Shown: in pieces, positions 34,071 to 45,222 of the stretch | Numbering within the stretch: position 1 is the first letter of the stretch | Layout: each line of letters opens with the position of its first letter | Assembly: GCF_029873635.1 (NCBI RefSeq) | Contig: NC_080422.1 | Coordinates: forward strand, 11,811,764-11,875,763 | DNA length: 64,000 nucleotides | Reading direction: 5' to 3' | Origin: Malania oleifera | Lineage: Eukaryota > Streptophyta > Magnoliopsida > Santalales > Ximeniaceae | The notes under the pieces: model-generated | Told to the model about the DNA's origin: nothing | Database searches by the model: none | What the model saw: the letters and a program-made list of their open reading frames with translations, nothing else | Made by a program: the position numbers and the translations under genes

Positions 34071-35767
34071 TGTGATGTTTTTCTTTCCTTTCTTTTCCTT
34101 TTATTTTATCTTATTTTATTTTTAGTTAGTTTTCAAGTCCATTTTCTCATAGTTCAGTTTTTCTTTTCCATTACCCCGCCACTCAGGTACGCCTTACTTT
34201 TCCCGTGCATAGTCTTTTCTATTTCCTCTATGCTTTCACATTAAGGACAATGTTTCACTTTAATTGGGGGGGATGAGCATTCACATGTGACACTGTGCAC
34301 GTATACGTACCAGGTTTTATATGGGTCTTATATTATCAAAAAAAAAAAAGATCAAAAAGAATGAGAGAAAGAAAGGAGGAGCACTGAGGAATTATATTGC
34401 ATTATGCCATGCTTAACATTGACTCATACTCTTCACATACTTGCATATAACCTAAGAAAGACACACTTGAGTCAATCATGCATAGTTTCTCTTTTTATGA
34501 TTTCATGACTCCATGAAGAATCGATTGGTAGTACATTCGTGTTAATCTGGTTATATAATTTCTTGTATTTACATGATATCTCACGAGGCTGAATAAATAC
34601 ATACACGTGATTCATTGTACTTAGGGTTTCCTATGAGCATTGAAAGAACATCCGTGGTGACTATGACACCTTGTGAGATATTCTTGAGCTATGTATCGTC
34701 TTTTTTAGCGTTAACATCAAATCAGAGTTCATGAAACTCAATTCTCTTTTTCTGGATAATCCTTGTACACTAGTCTTTGTCTTTGATTTGTTAGCCTAGA
34801 GGTGACACCTAGTAGGGAGATAGAAACCTAGGTCTTGTAGCCCTCCTCAAGATGTGAAGGCTGAACCACCCCTAGAGATAGACTTAATTCATGAACCCTT
34901 ATTCGAGCTTAATTCCCATTGATGGTATGAAGATTACAAAAGAAGTGTTAAGATTGTCCTAATTGATCAAGAAAAGACAGAAAATAAAGAATGAGCAAAA
35001 AAAAAAAAAAGAACAAGAAATAACATGCGCATGAAATGAAATGTCAATGCCGGTCCACATCCATATCACAAAAAGTCAAGGAAACAACACATGTTTTCCA
35101 CGTATGAAGATGCTTCAACGAGTTAATGCCTCAGATGTATTCACGACAAGTTTGTGAATAAGTTGATCTAGGGTGGTCTCGGTTGGATGTGGCATAGGGT
35201 GAAGGACTCGACACCTCATAGATAGGCTAAATCCTTTTCAGACTAGTTCACTCCATATACTTAGCGTTTGTTCCTTTCAATATGTGGGATGTTTGATCAC
35301 GACACTCCTCCTCACATATGACGAGTGAACCCATTTCTTTCTTTTTGAGTATTTTTTAGGGTATACCAGTTAGGCAGAGTCTAAGCAACCGTTCTGTAGG
35401 CGTCCACTGGTATCCTAGGTGTACTAAGTCACACACATCACACACACCTCGAGATTTTATCTGTCTATACTCGGACTTATATGACTGCATTAACTCTGAA
35501 ATGTGCCACTGATTAACTTCTTGTGAGTGTATTGCTCTTAAATGACATATAAACGATGGAACTTGCATGAGTGACGTGCTTCGAAGTTGTGTGTAATAAA
35601 TATGAACGAGTCTGTGTGAAATTTAGTTATATTCTTGTGTGCGAAATGGTATGGTTGTGTCGCATATGCATTGATTTCATGATCACTGGAGTTTGTAGTT
35701 ATAGGCACTACCCTGAAATTCATTCACGTCATTTTCTAGAGACTAGCAAAACGTTAGTTAGGGGGTG
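34071..35767 (+). other. Non-coding 3' region of the gag-only element
   Basis: No pol domains are visible in about 1.7 kb where a complete Athila element would have several kb of protease to integrase. It holds the Athila-like phrase ending in a G run at 34263-34270, short A runs (34340-34350, 34999-35012) and a purine-rich tract (TTAGTTAGGGGGTG, about 35755-35767) just before the 3' LTR, likely the plus-strand primer. Confidence 0.65.
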
Positions 35768-36127
35768 TGATTACGCAATAAAATTGCGTAATTGGGCACT
35801 TTAACCCGGTCTTTACGGCTTATATTTTTAATTAAATATCCAATTATGTCCAATATTTTGATAAAGTGCCGAATTTATCATTCTGTAGTTTTATTGTGCA
35901 ATTTATGAATTTTGGCTAATTTGTTATCGCAGGAAAATTCTCGTAAACCAAAACCAGCACTTGTTCATATTTCATGCATAACTTTTCCGTCCGAGCTCCG
36001 ATCAAAACGATTCAAATTTATAGAGAAATAGGAAATGGTTATCTACAACTTTTGTGTTTTAAGTTTTGTGAGAAACGGGTTCCAGAAGGGTCAAAATAGG
36101 TAGTGAACGCATAGAACAAAGAAAATG

Positions 36128-36169
<42 letters not shown>

Positions 36170-37558
36170 TATTGATATTTGATGTGACCCGACCATGCAT
36201 GGCCGGGTTAGGTTGGATAATTCGGGTCTAGGGCTTTCTTCCCCCTTCTCTATTTAGCCTTCTCTTCTCATCTTTCTTCCGTGGGCCCGCGCACCATCCC
36301 CTCTCTCCCTCAAACTCTCCCTCTTCCCTTCTCTTTCTCCATTACTTTGTTATGTTCTCTCTTGCTCTCTCCCTCTCGTGTCTCTCAACTTTCATTCCCT
36401 CACTTCCTCAGTCTTTCCCTTAAGCTCTCCCTATTCTCTTCCCTATTCTCCCTATTCTCTTCTCTAACTCCAGCAACCTATCCCGGCCACAAGCCCCAAC
36501 TCCAGCTGCATCCTCGGCTCTATTGCAGCAAGCACAGTAGCTGTTTCTGCTGCAACACCAGCACCAGAGGCCAGCCTCCCAAACCTCTACCTGAGCAGCA
36601 GCTTTAGCAGAGATAGACCAGCCATGTGCTTGCCACCATAACAGCAGTAGGACCCAAGCTAGAACAGTAGCCTTGCTGCAACCCGAGTTCTCAAGAGCAG
36701 CTTTGCACTTCTCCAACCTCCCAGCCAAGCTTTTCTCAGTCCCCAAGCTTCTAGCACCTCCAGCACCTCCAGTGACAGCCATGGCAGCCCAACTCCACAG
36801 CAAACCAGTAGACTTGGTAGCATCACCACTCTCTGCAACCGAACCTCTATTTCTCTTTTGCTCTCTTTTTTCTTTCTTTCTTTTTCCTTTTATTTTAGTT
36901 GCAAAATAGTACTTGTTTTTATTTATTTGTTTAAGTTTATTGTTATGTTTAGAAGATGTTTTTTTTTTTTTATTTTAATTTTTTTTATTGAAGTTTAATT
37001 TTTCTTATCTTGCCGTAGTAGATTTAAAAATTTTAAATTGTTTGTTTTTATCTTTCTCTTAATTTAAATTCTCGGTTTGATTAAAGCTTATGTTTTTATT
37101 GTGTCCCGTTATTGTTTAAGTTGATTGATAGTCTAATTTTAATTCGAGTTCTGTGTTCGTGTTAAAGGTCCAATTTTTATTGCGCATGTGTGTGTGTTTG
37201 ATTTTATTTCCATTGCATACTTTATTTCCTTGTTCGAAGTTGTCATTTTTAATTAATGCATGTTTCAGTGTTTCCTTAAGTAGGTTAGGGTTTCCATTAT
37301 TGCTTTTTAATTTAGTGAATGTTTGTTTTAGGGTTTAAATTGCATGTCATTTAATTTGTCAAAAGTGAAATTGAATAATCTAGAAAATCCTGAATCTGAA
37401 CCGAGTTCAGAACATTTTTATTTTCGATTGGACGAACGTAAAATTAGAGATTAAAACGCATTCCCTGAGGAGACGATCTAGCCCTTGAGTTGAATATTAC
37501 ATGACGTAACTCCTATACTTGGGATAGCTTTCGAGCTGCTCATTTTTCAAGTGAGTCA
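35768..37558 (+). repeat. 3' LTR of the gag-only element
   Basis: It starts TGATTACGCAAT and ends GTGAGTCA, 1791 bp. It is closely similar to the 5' LTR across its length, including the (TA)n run (36131-36161), the CT-rich start region and the ATTTAAATTCTCG-type U5 segment. The high similarity suggests a younger insertion than most neighbours. Confidence 0.9.
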
Positions 37559-37884
37559 TTTACTCCCTTACCTTACTACTGAAAAGCCCCTACAGTGTCT
37601 AGTCCTACACCTGCAGGGTTCCTCATTCAATACCCTGAAACAACATCTTCCTAAACAAAACTTCAATATTTCTTCGAGTACTACACTTTCTACAGCTATA
37701 AGAAAGCCAAATACTTAACATAAAGCCTAACTCTAAATTTGGGATGGAGTCCAAGTTAACCCCACCAATGATCCACTCTAGTAGACTTGAAGAAAACTTT
37801 CCTAGGAGTGTCATGGTGGCCTTGGATCGTTGAACTGACAAGAATCCGCCCTAGAATCTTAGAGAGAAGGGGGAGGGGATGAAC

Positions 37885-37918
<34 letters not shown>

Positions 37919-38239
37919 TTTCGCGTGATTTCTGTAGAAAAATCAAGTTTAGGCTATTTATACACCTACACTCGTCGACGAGCCACATAACTTCGCCGAT
38001 GAGGCCACGAAGGAAGTTCGTCGATGAATGCTTATTCCTCATCGGCGAAATTCAAAGCTAAAAATAGCCTCTTGGTAACTTCTCGTCGACGAGACACGTG
38101 TCCCCGTCAATGATCCCAATAAGCCATTTCGTTGACAAAGCTTCGCGTTCATCGACGAGGACCTGCTGTGACTCCCTTTACAATTTCCTTTTTCTCCCTC
38201 TTTTATTATTTAAATACCATAATTCTTCGGGTCTCTACA

Positions 38240-40200
38240 ATATATATATTTTTCAATCTGTTTATGGAGTAGTTGACTTTAATAGGAATAAAATAAGCGG
38301 TCTTCGTCAGTCGATCTTCAACCACCCAAATAGCATTCTGCCTCTGTCGTACTGGCGGTAAACCCGTCAAAAAGTCCATAGAAATGTGATCCCATTTCCA
38401 CTCCAGGATGTAAAGTGGCTGTAGCTGGCCTGCCAACCTCTGGTGCTCAGCCTTAATCTGCTGGCACGTCAAGAATTGCTGCAAAAATTTGGCAATCTCC
38501 CTCCTCATGCCACTCCACCAGAAATACTCTCGCATATCCCTAGATATTTTAGTGCTACCTGGATGTACCATGTACAGGGACCTGTGAGCCTCCTCAAGAA
38601 TCGTCCTTCTGAGATCCACATCTGCAGGCACATACAGTCTAGTACAGAACCTTAGAGTTCCATCATCTGAAATACTGAACTCCTCTCCCTGTCCATCCTG
38701 CACTTTAGTTATTAGCTCCATTAATTCAGCATCATCTTTTTGGGCTGCTTTAATCCTTTCATATAGTGTAGGCTACACCACCACATTGGAAATAAATAAT
38801 TGATGATCATTCTCTACTAACTCCATGCCAAACCTCTCTAAGTCCATCAGGATCGGGTGTTTGAATGACTACTGCTAGTTGTGCTGTTTCCCCTGATTTT
38901 CGACTCAACGCATCAGCCACCACATTCACTTTACCTGGATGGTAGCTGATAGTGCAATCATAATCCTTGATGAGCTCTAGCTATCTTCTCTACCATATGT
39001 TCAACTCCTTCTGCATGAAGAAGTACTTTAAACTCTTATGGTCTGAAAATATTTCACATCTTTCGCCGTACAGATAATGCCTCCAAATCTTCAATGCATG
39101 AACCACTGCAGCTAATTATAGATCATGAGTGGGATAATTCTTTTCATATTCTTTCAATTGTCTAGAGGCATATGCTACCACTCTGCCTTGCTGCATTAAT
39201 ACACATCCGAACCCCCTTGAAGACGCGTCACAGTAGATCACATAATCATCACCTTCTGATGGAATAGTCAATACTGGTGCTGTGACGAACCTCTGTTTCA
39301 ATTCCTGAAAACTCTGCTCACAACTATCATCTTATTCAAACCTGGCATTTTTTCTCGTCAGTCGTGTCAAAGGCCCTAAAAATGCTTAAAATCTTTCTAC
39401 AAACTGAAAGTAATAACTTGCCAGTCCCAAGAAACTCCTAATTTCCTAAACGTTCCTCGGTCTAGTCCAATTCACCACTACCTCTATTTTGATAGGATCC
39501 ACAAAAATTCCATCCCCTGATATAACATGCTCCAAAAATGCAACTTTCTCTAACTAGAATTCACATTTACTAAACTTGGCATATGATTTCTTTCCCTTGA
39601 GCATCTGAAGTACTAGCCTTAAATGCGTCTCATGCTCCTCAAAACTCCTCGAGTAAACCAGTATGTCATCAATGAAAACCACAACGAATTGGTTTAAATA
39701 CTAGTGAAAGACTCTATTTATCAAATCCATGAATACAATAGGAGCATTCGTCAGACCAAAAGGCATAACTAGAAATTCATAATGCCCATACCTAGTCTTG
39801 AAAGCGGTCTTTGAAATATCTTCAGTTTTAACTTTCACTTGGTGATAACCTGACTTGAGGTCGATCTTGGAATAGACTCGTGTACCTTGAAACTGATCAA
39901 ATAAATCATTTATACGGGGTAGAGGATACTTGTTCTAAATTGTTACTTTATTTATTTTCCTATAATCTATGTATATCCTCATAGACCCATCTTTTTTCTT
40001 CACAAATAACACTGGAGCTCCCCAGGGCGATACACTAGGTCTAATAAACCCTTTATTCAATAAATCCTACATATGATCCTTTAGTTCTCTCAATTTTGCT
40101 GGAGTCATTCCGTAAGGATCCTTAGAAATCAGCGACATCCTTGGAAATAAGTCGATAGCAAAATCTACCTTACGGTCGGGAGGCAATCTAGGTAACTATT
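38240..40200 (-). pseudogene. Chromovirus C RT, RNase H and integrase N-part
   Basis: Reading downwards from 40200: a degraded RT entry, the catalytic [19 protein letters not shown] (near 39680-39640), then FVERF and [14 protein letters not shown] (near 39390-39340). RNase H follows with [20 protein letters not shown] and [14 protein letters not shown] (39280-39116), then SYHPGKVNVVADALSRKSGE (near 38950-38890). The integrase zinc-binding part and core start follow: LEEAHRSLYMVHPGSTK, REIAKFLQQFLTCQQIKAE, DFLTGLPPVRQRQNAIWVVE, DRLTKTAYFIPIKVNYSINR (38620-38255). Stops occur near 39114, 39019 and 38775. Integrase is cut at 38240 by LTR E and continues at 29355. Confidence 0.88.
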
Positions 40201-40334
40201 CAAGAAAAATGTCTGGAAACTCCTTAATCACTGGGGTACTAACAAGCTTCAATTCATTTTCTGTCACCTCCTTTATATAAGCCATAAACCCCTAACAACC
40301 ATTCAGGATTTGTCTCCTCGCTTGTATGGCTGAC

Positions 40335-40760
40335 ACTAACTAAGGCAAAGAATGTACCCGTGACCCAACAAATCTAAATTCTTGCGTTCCTGGTGGTTTA
40401 AAAATCACTTCTTTCAGATGATAGTCAATGTTAGCATAATTAGTAGCCAGCCAATCCATACCCAATATTACATCGAATCCATGCATGTCAAGCACAATCA
40501 AGTCAGCTGGTAATACTCTCTCCTGAATTTCTACTAGATAACCCCTGAACACCTTACGACACTTCACCACCAACCCTGTTGGTGTAGCTACTGGCAGTTC
40601 AACTTCCAATAACTGGGTCTCATCTCTAGACAATTTAATATGCACCACTGACACAAAGGAATGGGTGGCACCTGAATCAAATAAAACATACAATGATATG
40701 ATAAAACAGTAAGGGTACCTATCATAACATCACTTGCGGTCTCAGCGTCTTCCGGCGTTA
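40335..40760 (-). pseudogene. Chromovirus C aspartic protease segment
   Basis: The active-site motif YVLFDSGATHSFVSV (near 40690-40645) and FDVILGMDWLATNY (near 40480-40435) are intact, in an uninterrupted frame of 117 residues. The enzyme would cut the Gag-Pol polyprotein. The flanking frames are broken, so it is part of a dead polyprotein although this domain is well kept. Confidence 0.85.
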
Positions 40761-40829
40761 AGGCATATACCCTCGCTAGAGTTATATTCCTCTGCTGACC
40801 TCCACGTGGTGCCTAATAACCTCCCTGGT

Positions 40830-41811
40830 AAGGTCTAGGCATAGGAGTGGCACCAGGTGGTGTAGGGCAATCTTGCACCAAATGTCCCGATCTACCGCAA
40901 TGATAGCAGATGCCTCTCCTCACTCGACACTGGCCCCAATATCTCTTTTCACATGTCTAACAGACAAGGTAGGTCTGCACTCCCTGAACCTCACGACCCA
41001 CATTCTCTTGCCTTTGTCCTCCGCCATAATTACCTCTCCTTCACTAGCCTCGGCTAGATCCCTACTGGAAACTTGAAGGTGTGGATCTCTTCTTCTGTTC
41101 CTGCTCCTCTACATCCATCCGCTCACTAGCCTCAGCCACAGCTGCTCTATCAACTAACTCATCAAAGTCTTGCACTTTCAGTACTGTTACCTGCTTGTAA
41201 ATTTCTTGCCTCAGACCTCTTTTAAACTGTCTCACCTTCTTTACTTCGTCGGGAACAATATACAGGGCGAAGTAAGACAACTCTATGAACCTTGCAGCGT
41301 ACTATTGGACTGACTGCTGTCCCTATTTCAGATTCAAAAATTCCCCCAATTTGGCATCTCTGATAGTGACTGGAAAATATCTGTTAAAGAACAATTCTCT
41401 AAACCGGCACCAAGTTATAGCTATAGGTACCGTCCTCTGTTCCTCCAATAGTTTTACAGTAGTCTACCATCTCTCGAACTCTTTTGTTAGCTTATAGGTG
41501 GCAAATAAGACCCTCTGCTCCTCCGTGCACTGCAACACTGTCAAAACTTTCTCTATCTCCTACATTCAGTTTTCAGCGACTGCAGGATCTTCTTCTCATG
41601 AAAATGTTTGAGGATTCATCTTGGTGAATTTCTCTATAGTACACCCATGGCTTGTAGATGGGCCTTCCTGCTCCCTAGTGCTCTATGTAATCTCACATAT
41701 GACTTGCTGAGCTACATTGCGTAATAGTGCATCTGAATTAGCCCCGCCTGCACCCAAGGGTCCTGCACCCTCACTACCACTCGCATGTGCACTACCACCT
41801 CCAGGGTCCAT
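40830..41811 (-). pseudogene. Chromovirus C gag remnant
   Basis: The start MDPGGGSAHASGSEG lies at 41811. The gag core reads FTKMNPQTFS, then [31 protein letters not shown] and YFALYIVPDEVKKVRQFKRG (41640-41200). An acidic stretch with coiled-coil potential (VDRAAVAEASERMDVEEQEQ, near 41165-41090) follows. The zinc knuckle CYHCGRSGHLVQDC (about 40910-40870) is intact with the CX2CX4HX4C spacing. Stops near 41685, 41592, 41467 and 41325 break the frame. It is better preserved than the gag of chromovirus A. Confidence 0.87.
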
Positions 41812-42095
41812 CCCGAAAAAATAATAAACATGACTTAGGGACCTTAATTTTATAATTTATGTATCTAACCTTTATCTTAACATCCTCAAATTAATTCACG
41901 ATTTAGTCCTACACTTTAGAAACAAAACCCAACAATAGTTTACTATAACGTTCCTGAAATCGTCACCCCAGAAAAGATATAGAAACCACCACGGAAGTCC
42001 TGCCCCCAAACTGCAGAACAAAACCTCAAACTCTTTTCTTATACTCTGATATTGTTTTCGTTGCACTTTAGAGTCTACATAACCTAGCAACCTAG

Positions 42096-42108
42096 GCTGT
42101 GATACCAA
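42096..42108 (-). other. Primer binding site of chromovirus C
   Basis: On the minus strand TTTGGTATCACAGC lies immediately inside the 5' LTR. It matches the initiator tRNA-Met type site TGGTATCAGAGC with one change and confirms the minus orientation. Confidence 0.85.
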
Positions 42109-42110
42109 AC

Positions 42111-44132
42111 TGTGATAACCTGCCTATTTTTCCATATTTATTATTATTTAATTTTTTTAATAATAGTAATAATAACTCTAACATCCTGCTCGGCTATCAA
42201 GATCATGATTAACCTGGACCCACGGGTACTAGGGATATACCTATCATACAATTCTGATACCTAAGCAGCGGAAAACATAAAATTATGTATATGCCATAAA
42301 ACACCAGAAACCATACCAGAGTACTACTAAATCTGTTGTATACGTATATATATACATACAGTTATCCATAAAAAGTCCCAAAAATTTTTCCTAGGGTTTC
42401 AATTCAAAACCCATCTGACCCTTACTCAACCACTTACCCTTCTGACAGGGTAGCTCAATCAGTCTCTACTGTCGAGGAGCTCTATCCGCCCCTCTATCTG
42501 GATTTCCTGAAATATTTATAATGTTGGGGTTAGACACGTCTCAGTAAAGGAAATAAGCTAACATCAGTGTGTGGCAACATGAGTATTCTTGTGTAATAAA
42601 TATAAATAGTACATAAATCGTATCTGGTAAAACTAACTGTAGATTTCTGAATAAAAAACGTAACTTGTTTTAACATAACATATCATACTATATTTATGTA
42701 GCATGTAAATCATCTTATATAATTGTACAATACATGAACTAATACCCAGGATGGATAGCTAGTTGATGTCATGTATTACCCCCACATGACTGGATTGTGC
42801 GGCCCGAATGCTGGACCTAGCAATGGCTGGCCGACCATGCTAAGTCAAGATGAGTCTGTAAGTACGATGGGCCTGCCCCACCTGGTCCGGACTACCAAGG
42901 GAGCGCCTGCACTACCATTAAGCCACATTGACTGTCATCTCCGACACTCTACATAAGATGTGTGGTAGCACTATCATGAACTTGTACTTGAACTTGAACT
43001 TGAACTTGTAGCTACGATACCGTGCTCATGAAATCTAAACTAAACCATCTGGGTTCTAATAACATATAGTACGTTTCAAATACTGATACATGGCTATTTT
43101 ATATTCATAATAATATTTGACATGATAATATTTCATGAATTTAACATATCATACATGATTACGACATTGGTGCCAACGAAATTCACGGCATTTGGGCCGG
43201 CATATCATAACGTATTGAACATGAAATTCTTGCACTGTTTAACATAATATTCATAAAATCATAGTTCTTGTACTATTTTCATGGTTTACCTGAAAATTGA
43301 GAAAAAAAATGCTTATTCTGGGAAAATCATAATATTCTGATGTAAATAATTTCATGAAAATTATACTCATGCCACAAAAATATGAATAATACTTTTAAGA
43401 ATAAAACTTGATCTATAATCATATTTCCTGATAATTAACATTAAATTCATTTTCCTGTTCAATACCAGTATTCCCAAACACTGGGCTAATACATACATAA
43501 TTTTTGAAAATAAATGTTGTAATATGGTAAATAATTTCATGAAAAATACTGACTTAGTTTATCCCCTTACCTGACTTACTGAGAAGCCTACACTCCAAAT
43601 CTACACCCGTGTGCTCCCCTGCTCAACACCCTAAAATTGCATTTTTCGTAACCAAACTTCAGTATAATACTATTTAAAGCATTTTCCCTAGTCCAACAAC
43701 ATCAAATAACTTATAAAGCCTAAAATAACTAACTTACCCAGATTTTGGGATGGTGCCTAAGTTGGCCTAACCAACAAACCACTCCCGCAGATTTGAAAAG
43801 AATCTTTCCAGGAGTAGCGTGGTGGCTTCCGATCGTCAAATCGACGAAGGAAGAAGCTAGAAACTTAGAGAGAAGGGGGGGGGGGGGAGACATTTTAGAG
43901 AGAGAGAGTGTGTGTTTCCTGAAAAATTTTCACGCTAAAACCCGCACTTAGGATATTTATAAAACATAGATTCGTCGATGAGACACGCGTCCACGTCGAT
44001 GAGCCTAAGAGGCCAATTCGTCGATGAGCACCCTGCACTCATCAACGAGACCTTGCTAAAATCCATTTTTAAAAATTCCTTTTTTCTCATTTCTTTTATT
44101 AATTGAATACTATAATTCTTCGAGTCTTTGCA
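42111..44132 (-). repeat. 5' LTR of chromovirus C
   Basis: The 2022-bp LTR aligns with 23750-28195 once solo LTR D is removed. Its start on the minus strand (TGCAAAGACTCG, at 44132) has drifted from TGTAGAGACCC. It lacks about 105 bp of the palindrome array found in the partner at about 27960-28065. A G run lies at 43877-43888. Confidence 0.85.
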
Positions 44133-44935
44133 CCGCCAAATTAAGGGTAGAATCGGTCTGTGTTACATTGATTGGGATCAAGAATTCGGTTATGTGATGG
44201 GAAGGTACTAGCACCCCCTACACACCTGTTCTACGAACGGTACCTAATTAATTGAAGATTATCCCATATTTAATTCAATAGCCTTTTATTTTACTCCCCT
44301 TGAAAAACTAAAAAATTATTAATGTACATGCAACAAATTAGTCACACGAATATTCACATGATATATTTAATATAAATATTCCTTTAGAACTGATGTACGT
44401 AAGCCTTGAAAAGCCCGCACCCTTTTTTGAAATCATAGGGAAAAATCAAGAAAATATTTCATGAAAATAACTCCCAGATTTGTTTCAGAAAATATATAGA
44501 ATTTTTCTAAGTATTAAATAATATTTTCAAATTTTCCTTAGAGATTTTTGGAATTATTTGAGATGAAAAGTGTGCAAAAGCAATTTTCTAACCTCAAAAA
44601 TGTTTTTGTGATTTTTCTATGATTTATCTTATATTTTTTGTGATTTTTAAATATTTTTCTCAAATTTTTAATTAAATAAATAATATAATACAAAAAATAA
44701 ATAACGAAAATAGAAGAAATCGGTTCAAAACCAGTTTAGAGAGTTCAACTGGTTCGTATAGAATCAGACCAGGTCAAAGATCAGGCTATGTGTCACCTCT
44801 CAGGTGAGGCCACATAGCCCTGATATTATTTATATATATATATATATATGATAAATAACTCTTCAGGCGTGACATCATAATGACGTATGGAGGCCACATG
44901 TCGGCTGGCGAGAGGGGCGATGGGGAGTGACCCAG

Positions 44936-45151
44936 ATCACTGACATGGTTGGATCATAACCATCACTGGGAAACACAGATCAGATGATTTAAGATTGGTG
45001 TGCATGGATCAGTGATATGGCATGATCCACACCATTCCCAGGAAACACAGATCAAAGGGCAGAGGATTGGTGCACGTGGATTGCCGATGTGGCATGATCG
45101 TGTTCCTTACTAGGAAAAACAGATCGGATGGCTGAGGCAAGGCCACGTGAG
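44936..45151 (+). repeat. Three tandem 72-bp repeats upstream of a TATA box
   Basis: Units are 44936-45007, 45008-45079 and 45080-45151, all exactly 72 bp. Shared cores are GGAAACACAGATC (or a one-base variant) about 33 bp into the unit and GATTGGTG(T/C)(G/A)C near the end. The third copy differs most. They end about 60 bp before the TATA box, as enhancer repeats often do in LTR U3 regions. Confidence 0.8.
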
Positions 45152-45204
45152 GCACTGAAGATGTGGAGGATGGGGGAGCCACGTGTTGCAATCCTATGGT
45201 CTCG

Positions 45205-45222
45205 AGACAAAACATATAAAAG
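45205..45222 (+). promoter_or_regulatory. Likely TATA box of the LTR remnant
   Basis: ACATATAAAAGC is followed by a T run and a CT-rich leader, the usual layout of a plant LTR or gene core promoter. Confidence 0.5.

Larger units (their letters stand above)
30500..37558 (+). mobile_element. Non-autonomous gag-only gypsy element (TR-GAG-like)
   Basis: Two similar LTRs (30500-32275 and 35768-37558) flank a primer site and a degraded gag, with no protease, reverse transcriptase or integrase. The flanks TTTAT (30495-30499) and TTTAC (37559-37563) look like one target duplication with a single change. The primer site and the phrase AAGGACAATGTTTCACTTTA followed by a G run (34232-34270) are typical of the Athila group of gypsy elements. 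Gag-only elements with LTRs are known in plants as TR-GAG; they need proteins from another element to move. The plus orientation is opposite to its host LTR. Confidence 0.85.
29356..38239 (-). repeat. Truncated solo LTR E, in chromovirus C integrase
   Basis: On the minus strand it begins TGTAGAGACCCGAAG at 38239 and carries a palindrome array (38165-37970) and a CT-rich leader (GA-rich on the plus strand at 37887-37912). It is interrupted at 37558-30500 by the gag-only element and continues from 30499 to about 29356 with the conserved hairpin block (29663-29712). The last roughly 370 bp of a normal LTR of this family are missing, as are about 18 bp of host integrase, so a deletion removed the left junction. 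The closest relative by eye is the LTR of chromovirus C. Confidence 0.8.
23750..44132 (-). mobile_element. Ty3/gypsy chromovirus C, heavily nested
   Basis: A minus-strand chromovirus has its 5' LTR at 42111-44132 and its 3' LTR at 23750-28195. Primer site, gag, protease, RT, RNase H and integrase N-part lie at 42108-38240; integrase C-part, chromodomain and polypurine tract lie at 29355-28196. It is interrupted by solo LTR D inside the 3' LTR and by truncated LTR E, itself carrying a gag-only element, inside integrase. Both LTRs share the edge (A)TGACCTGCCTATTTTTCC. No perfect target duplication remains at the outer edges (TCACT left, CCGCC right), but the flanking halves of the older repeat appear continuous. 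Confidence 0.85.

Noticed and set aside
37879-38061. Repetitive Glu/Arg peptide
   Set aside because: Encoded by a (GA)n run in an LTR leader; simple sequence, not protein.
23750-44132. A clean 5-bp target duplication for chromovirus C
   Set aside because: TCACT on the left and CCGCC on the right do not match; the element limits rest on LTR edges only.
44936-45151. CRISPR-like regular repeats
   Set aside because: Three directly adjoining 72-bp units with no spacers, in a plant LTR-type promoter region.
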